Assembly (NCBI GenBank): GCA_946887345.1
Contig: CAMPKR010000105.1
Coordinates: 1 to 8,067 of the forward strand
Direction of reading: 5' to 3'
Source: an uncultured Bacteroidota bacterium
GTDB lineage: Bacteria > Bacteroidota > Bacteroidia > Chitinophagales > Chitinophagaceae
DNA length: 8,067 nucleotides
Positions 5,496 through 8,067 of this stretch are shown here, one piece after another (within the stretch, counting starts at the first letter, position 1; the number at the start of each line of letters is the position of its first letter). Under the pieces are notes generated by a model, which saw nothing but the letters and a program-made list of their open reading frames with translations, was not told the DNA's origin and searched no databases. The position numbers were made by a program, and so were the translations under genes.

Positions 5496-6929
5496 TCAAA
5501 ATTCGGCATTCTTTGGGGTCCTCGGGAAAGGTATCACATCACGTATATTCGTCATGCCGGTAATGAATAACACCATGCGCTCAAAACCCAATCCAAATCC
5601 CGCATGTGGCACTGTCCCAAAGCGGCGTGTATCCAGGTACCAATACATTTCATCAGCAGGTATGTGCATCTCAGCCATACGCTGCTCCAGCTTATCCAGT
5701 CTTTCTTCTCTTTGGCTTCCGCCCACTATTTCCCCGATGCCTGGAGCCAGTATGTCCATAGCGGCCACCGTTTTGCCATCCTCATTCAGGCGCATGTAAA
5801 ACGACTTGATATCTTTAGGATAGTTGGTAACTATAACGGGCTTCTTAAAGTGTTTTTCCACCAGGTAGCGCTCATGCTCACTTTGCATATCTATGCCCCA
5901 TTTTACCTCGTACTGGAATTTTTTCTTCTTGTAAGCAGGTGATTGCAGCAGTATATCTATCGCCTCGGTATAAGTTATTCGCTCAAATTTATTGTTCAGA
6001 ACAAATTCCAGCTTCTCTATCAATCCCATTTCGCTACGCTCGTTCTGCGGCTTTTGCTTTTCTTCTTCGGTCAGGCGCTGTGCCAGGAACTCCAGGTCTT
6101 CCCGGTTGTTATCCAGCACATATTTTATCAGGTACTGGATAAATTCTTCCGCCAGGTCCATGTTATCAACTATATCGTTGAAGGCAACCTCTGGTTCTAT
6201 CATCCAGAACTCAGCCAGGTGACGTGCAGTGTTGGAGTTCTCAGCACGGAACGTAGGCCCGAAAGTATATACTTCACTAAACGCCATTGCTCCCAGTTCG
6301 GCTTCCAGCTGCCCGCTCACGGTCAGGTTCGTGCTGCGACCAAAGAAATCTTCCTTGTAGTCTATTTCACCGCCTTCCGTCCTCGGTGGATTGTCAAAGG
6401 GCAGGGTAGTCACGCGAAACATTTCACCTGCGCCTTCGGCATCACTCGCAGTTACTATTGGCGTATGCAGGTACACAAAGCCTTTGTCGTTAAAGAACTT
6501 ATGTATCGCATATGCCAGCGAGTGTCTTACACGAAACACTGCTCCGAATGTATTGGTCCGGAAACGTAGGTGTGCTATCTCGCGCAGGTATTCCAGGCTC
6601 GGGCGGTTCTTCAGTTGAAGCGGATATTTCTCCGCATCGCAGGCGCCCAATAGTTCTACACTTGTCGCCTTTACTTCCACCTTTTGTCCCTTACCCTGCG
6701 ATGCTACCACCATGCCGTTAATGCTCAGTGATGCACCGGTGGTTATATTCTTCAGCAGGCTCTCGTTGGTATTTTCAAAATCTACAACCGCCTGTATGGT
6801 CGCCATACAGGAGCCGTCATTCAGGGCTATGAATTGGTTGTTGCGGAACGAACGTACCCATCCCTTAATATTTACTTCGTAGTCTGTCTTATCGCTTGCT
6901 AAAATGTCTTTGATCTTGGTGCGTGCCAT
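5496..6929 (-). CDS. asnS: Asparaginyl-tRNA synthetase
   Basis: The 477-residue class II aminoacyl-tRNA synthetase charges tRNA-Asn with asparagine in the cytoplasm, using ATP and releasing pyrophosphate. The N-terminal OB-fold anticodon-binding domain covers about 18-95 ([20 protein letters not shown]). The catalytic domain follows, with [11 protein letters not shown] (161-171), class II motif 2 around FGPTFRAE (223-230) to [12 protein letters not shown] (236-247), and motif 3 GFGLGFERM (444-452) followed by DVIPFPRTP. The stretch with FWMIEPE and the ending favour AsnRS over AspRS, and length fits bacterial AsnRS. Its ATG is 3 bp after the TSUP stop, so the two are probably cotranscribed; ppa lies further upstream on the same strand. 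It ends at the shared terminator at 5448-5480. If the enzyme is active, asparagine can be attached directly rather than by amidation of Asp-tRNA-Asn. Confidence 0.97.
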   Translation of the reverse strand: MARTKIKDILASDKTDYEVNIKGWVRSFRNNQFIALNDGSCMATIQAVVDFENTNESLLKNITTGASLSINGMVVASQGKGQKVEVKATSVELLGACDAEKYPLQLKNRPSLEYLREIAHLRFRTNTFGAVFRVRHSLAYAIHKFFNDKGFVYLHTPIVTASDAEGAGEMFRVTTLPFDNPPRTEGGEIDYKEDFFGRSTNLTVSGQLEAELGAMAFSEVYTFGPTFRAENSNTARHLAEFWMIEPEVAFNDIVDNMDLAEEFIQYLIKYVLDNNREDLEFLAQRLTEEEKQKPQNERSEMGLIEKLEFVLNNKFERITYTEAIDILLQSPAYKKKKFQYEVKWGIDMQSEHERYLVEKHFKKPVIVTNYPKDIKSFYMRLNEDGKTVAAMDILAPGIGEIVGGSQREERLDKLEQRMAEMHIPADEMYWYLDTRRFGTVPHAGFGLGFERMVLFITGMTNIRDVIPFPRTPKNAEF

Positions 6930-6932
6930 ATA

Positions 6933-7310
6933 CTATTTATCGAAAAAGAGGTATTTAACTGCTATTGCTATCATCGCAACGGCGAAAATTTTCTTTACTA
7001 TTGCCGTGTCGAGTCCCAGCACAAACTTACTTCCCAAAAAACCTCCTACCACAAAAGTGCAGGCCAGTATCAGGGCTACCTTCCAGTCTACTTGTCCCTG
7101 CTTATGATAATTATAGGCAGCTACAAACGCTACCGGTATCGAAAGCAGCGCCAGCGATGTCCCCTGTGCTTCCTTTTGGGCAAAGCCAAAAAAGAAAACC
7201 AGGGCTGGCACTATTACTATTCCCCCGCCTATGCCTACCATGCTGCTTAGGAAGCCTGCTGCCAGCCCTACTAATAGCAACCCGATGATCGTTCCTGTAG
7301 TCATTTCCAT
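6933..7310 (-). CDS. Half-length TSUP (TauE/SafE) family membrane protein
   Basis: The 125-residue protein carries the start of the TSUP/TauE-SafE fold: GFLSSMVGIGGGIVIVPALV (about 19-38), then GTSLALLSIP (50-59). About four hydrophobic segments are visible (roughly 7-27, 30-44, 51-67 and 77-98), with another at about 106-123. Full TSUP proteins are about 250 residues with two such repeats; this one has a single repeat. The family includes proteins linked to export of sulfite, sulfoacetate or other organic acids, but substrate cannot be inferred here. A half-length member may work as a dimer. The frame is intact with a proper stop 3 bp before asnS, so it reads as a natural short form rather than a broken gene. 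The start could be Met1 (7310) or Met3 (7304). ppa lies 58 bp upstream on the same strand. Confidence 0.88.
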   Translation of the reverse strand: MEMTTGTIIGLLLVGLAAGFLSSMVGIGGGIVIVPALVFFFGFAQKEAQGTSLALLSIPVAFVAAYNYHKQGQVDWKVALILACTFVVGGFLGSKFVLGLDTAIVKKIFAVAMIAIAVKYLFFDK

Positions 7311-7330
7311 TTAATCTTCTCAGATTTTTG

Positions 7331-7338
7331 CAAGTATA
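7331..7338 (-). promoter_or_regulatory. Candidate -7 box between ppa and the TSUP gene
   Basis: The minus strand reads TATACTTG, one mismatch from TAnnTTTG, 20 bp before the TSUP ATG; the same distance is 21 bp at the better ppa promoter. No convincing -33 element is visible. It may give the TSUP-asnS pair its own start in addition to readthrough from ppa. Confidence 0.3.
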
Positions 7339-7368
7339 ATAATAATATGCCTCATATGGGTGGCCTAT

Positions 7369-7914
7369 TTAGGCCGGCACCTGCCGGAATTTCTGCTTGT
7401 AGTCGTTGATACTGTGCATTATGATCTTCTTCGCCAGCCGCTCCCCCTGGAACTCTTCAATCTTCACCACCTTGTTCTCCAGTTTCTTGTACTCTTCAAA
7501 AAAGTGCCTCAGTTCTTCTATAAAGTGAGCCGGCAGCTCCGATATATCATTTATATGGGCTACGCTCATATCATTGGCGCACACGGCTATTATCTTATCA
7601 TCGGCCTCGCCCTGGTCCAGCATCCGCATCACACCTATTACCTTGGCATCCACCAGGCAAAGCGGCTGCATTTCTATTTGAGATAACACTAATATGTCTA
7701 GCGGGTCATTGTCGTCACAATAGGTCCGGGGTATAAATCCATAGTTGGCGGGGTAGTAAACCGAGGAATACAGCACCCTGTCCAGTTTCAGCAGCCCCGT
7801 ATCCTTATCCAGCTCGTATTTCGCCCTTGAGTTGCGGGGTATCTCTATTATTGCATTTACATTTTCTGGAATATTTTGTCCATAACTAACTGCATGCCAG
7901 GGATTGAAGCTCAT
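7369..7914 (-). CDS. ppa: Soluble inorganic pyrophosphatase, family I
   Basis: The 181-residue cytoplasmic enzyme hydrolyses pyrophosphate to phosphate, pulling forward nucleic-acid and protein synthesis. Family I active-site residues align with the E. coli enzyme: Glu24, Lys32 and Glu34 (AKYELD), Arg46, the [10 protein letters not shown] segment (53-62), and the signature DNDPLD (68-73) with its three metal-binding aspartates. Asp100, Asp105 and Lys107 lie in [13 protein letters not shown], and Tyr142-Lys143 in FFEEYKKLE. Length is typical of prokaryotic family I enzymes. A canonical promoter lies 21 bp upstream. Downstream on the same strand are the TSUP gene and asnS, whose charging reaction releases pyrophosphate. 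A perfect 6-bp palindrome (7362-7375, GGCCTA and TAGGCC) overlaps the stop codon but lacks a close T-run, so I do not call it a terminator. Confidence 0.96.
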   Translation of the reverse strand: MSFNPWHAVSYGQNIPENVNAIIEIPRNSRAKYELDKDTGLLKLDRVLYSSVYYPANYGFIPRTYCDDNDPLDILVLSQIEMQPLCLVDAKVIGVMRMLDQGEADDKIIAVCANDMSVAHINDISELPAHFIEELRHFFEEYKKLENKVVKIEEFQGERLAKKIIMHSINDYKQKFRQVPA

Positions 7915-7935
7915 TTTCTCGTCTTATTTTGAGGG

Positions 7936-7967
7936 CAAAGTTAGGACTTAAAAATTGCCAGATAAAA
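7936..7967 (-). promoter_or_regulatory. Canonical Bacteroidota promoter of ppa
   Basis: On the minus strand, TAACTTTG (7943 to 7936) matches the -7 consensus TAnnTTTG exactly. TTTT (7967 to 7964) lies upstream with a 20-bp spacer, close to the -33 TTTG. The -7 box ends 21 bp before the ppa ATG, leaving a short leader of about 15 bases. This is the clearest promoter in the window and probably drives ppa and possibly the TSUP gene and asnS. Confidence 0.7.
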
Positions 7968-8067
7968 GTCAGGAAAAATAAAGCACACAATAATTAAGCG
8001 TTCACTACGTTCCCAGTTATTAATTGCTGAAAACCAAGGACAGAGGCGAATTTTAGCCCCTTTAAGC

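Noticed and set aside
5943..6569. Plus-strand open frame of 208 codons
   Set aside because: It is antisense to asnS, which has intact class II synthetase motifs. The antisense product looks like low-information sequence.
7362..7375. Perfect palindrome GGCCTA/TAGGCC at the ppa stop codon
   Set aside because: The stem is 6 bp with a 2-base spacer and no adjacent T-run, so it is neither a good terminator nor a clear operator. It may be chance.
7941..8066. Open minus-strand stretch of about 42 codons reaching the right edge
   Set aside because: It has no start inside the window, no recognisable motif, and its stop overlaps the ppa -7 box. It could be the tail of an upstream gene, but composition does not support this.

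Overview
The window looks like chromosome from a member of the Bacteroidota, most likely Chitinophagaceae or a close relative. Three things point there. Promoters match the TAnnTTTG -7 box used by the Bacteroidota housekeeping sigma factor. No clear Shine-Dalgarno sequences precede the genes. Transketolase is encoded as a separate N-terminal subunit. This placement is inference; no 16S or database search was possible.

Layout, left to right. A mutY gene (minus strand, 3' end cut off by the window edge) diverges from a transketolase N-terminal subunit gene (plus strand). The 200-bp gap between them holds a large imperfect palindrome built from CGCAAAG/CTTTGCG heptamers, a 16-bp tandem duplication and a promoter almost touching the transketolase ATG. 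A convergent hairpin then separates transketolase from a minus-strand block: an 81-residue unknown protein, an acyl-CoA dehydrogenase and a membrane-anchored ComEA-type helix-hairpin-helix protein. A REP-like palindrome and a terminator hairpin sit between the dehydrogenase and the small gene.

A plus-strand pair follows: a 104-residue unknown protein and, 3 bp later, a secreted, probably outer-membrane beta-barrel protein. It ends at a strong bidirectional terminator shared with the next minus-strand group, which reads ppa (inorganic pyrophosphatase), a half-length TSUP/TauE-SafE membrane protein, and asnS (asparaginyl-tRNA synthetase). The last two are 3 bp apart. A canonical promoter lies upstream of ppa. 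The final ~120 bp to the right edge holds no gene I can support.

The content is mostly housekeeping: oxidised-base repair, pentose phosphate carbon exchange, acyl-CoA oxidation, asparagine-tRNA charging and pyrophosphate removal. Pyrophosphatase and a tRNA synthetase make functional sense together because charging releases pyrophosphate. I found no defence system, prophage, CRISPR array, insertion sequence, tRNA or rRNA. The less ordinary signals are the intergenic repeats, the transketolase half without its partner next door, the near-leaderless transketolase promoter, and the uncharacterised small-protein/barrel pair. I see no convincing evidence of a new multi-gene system.
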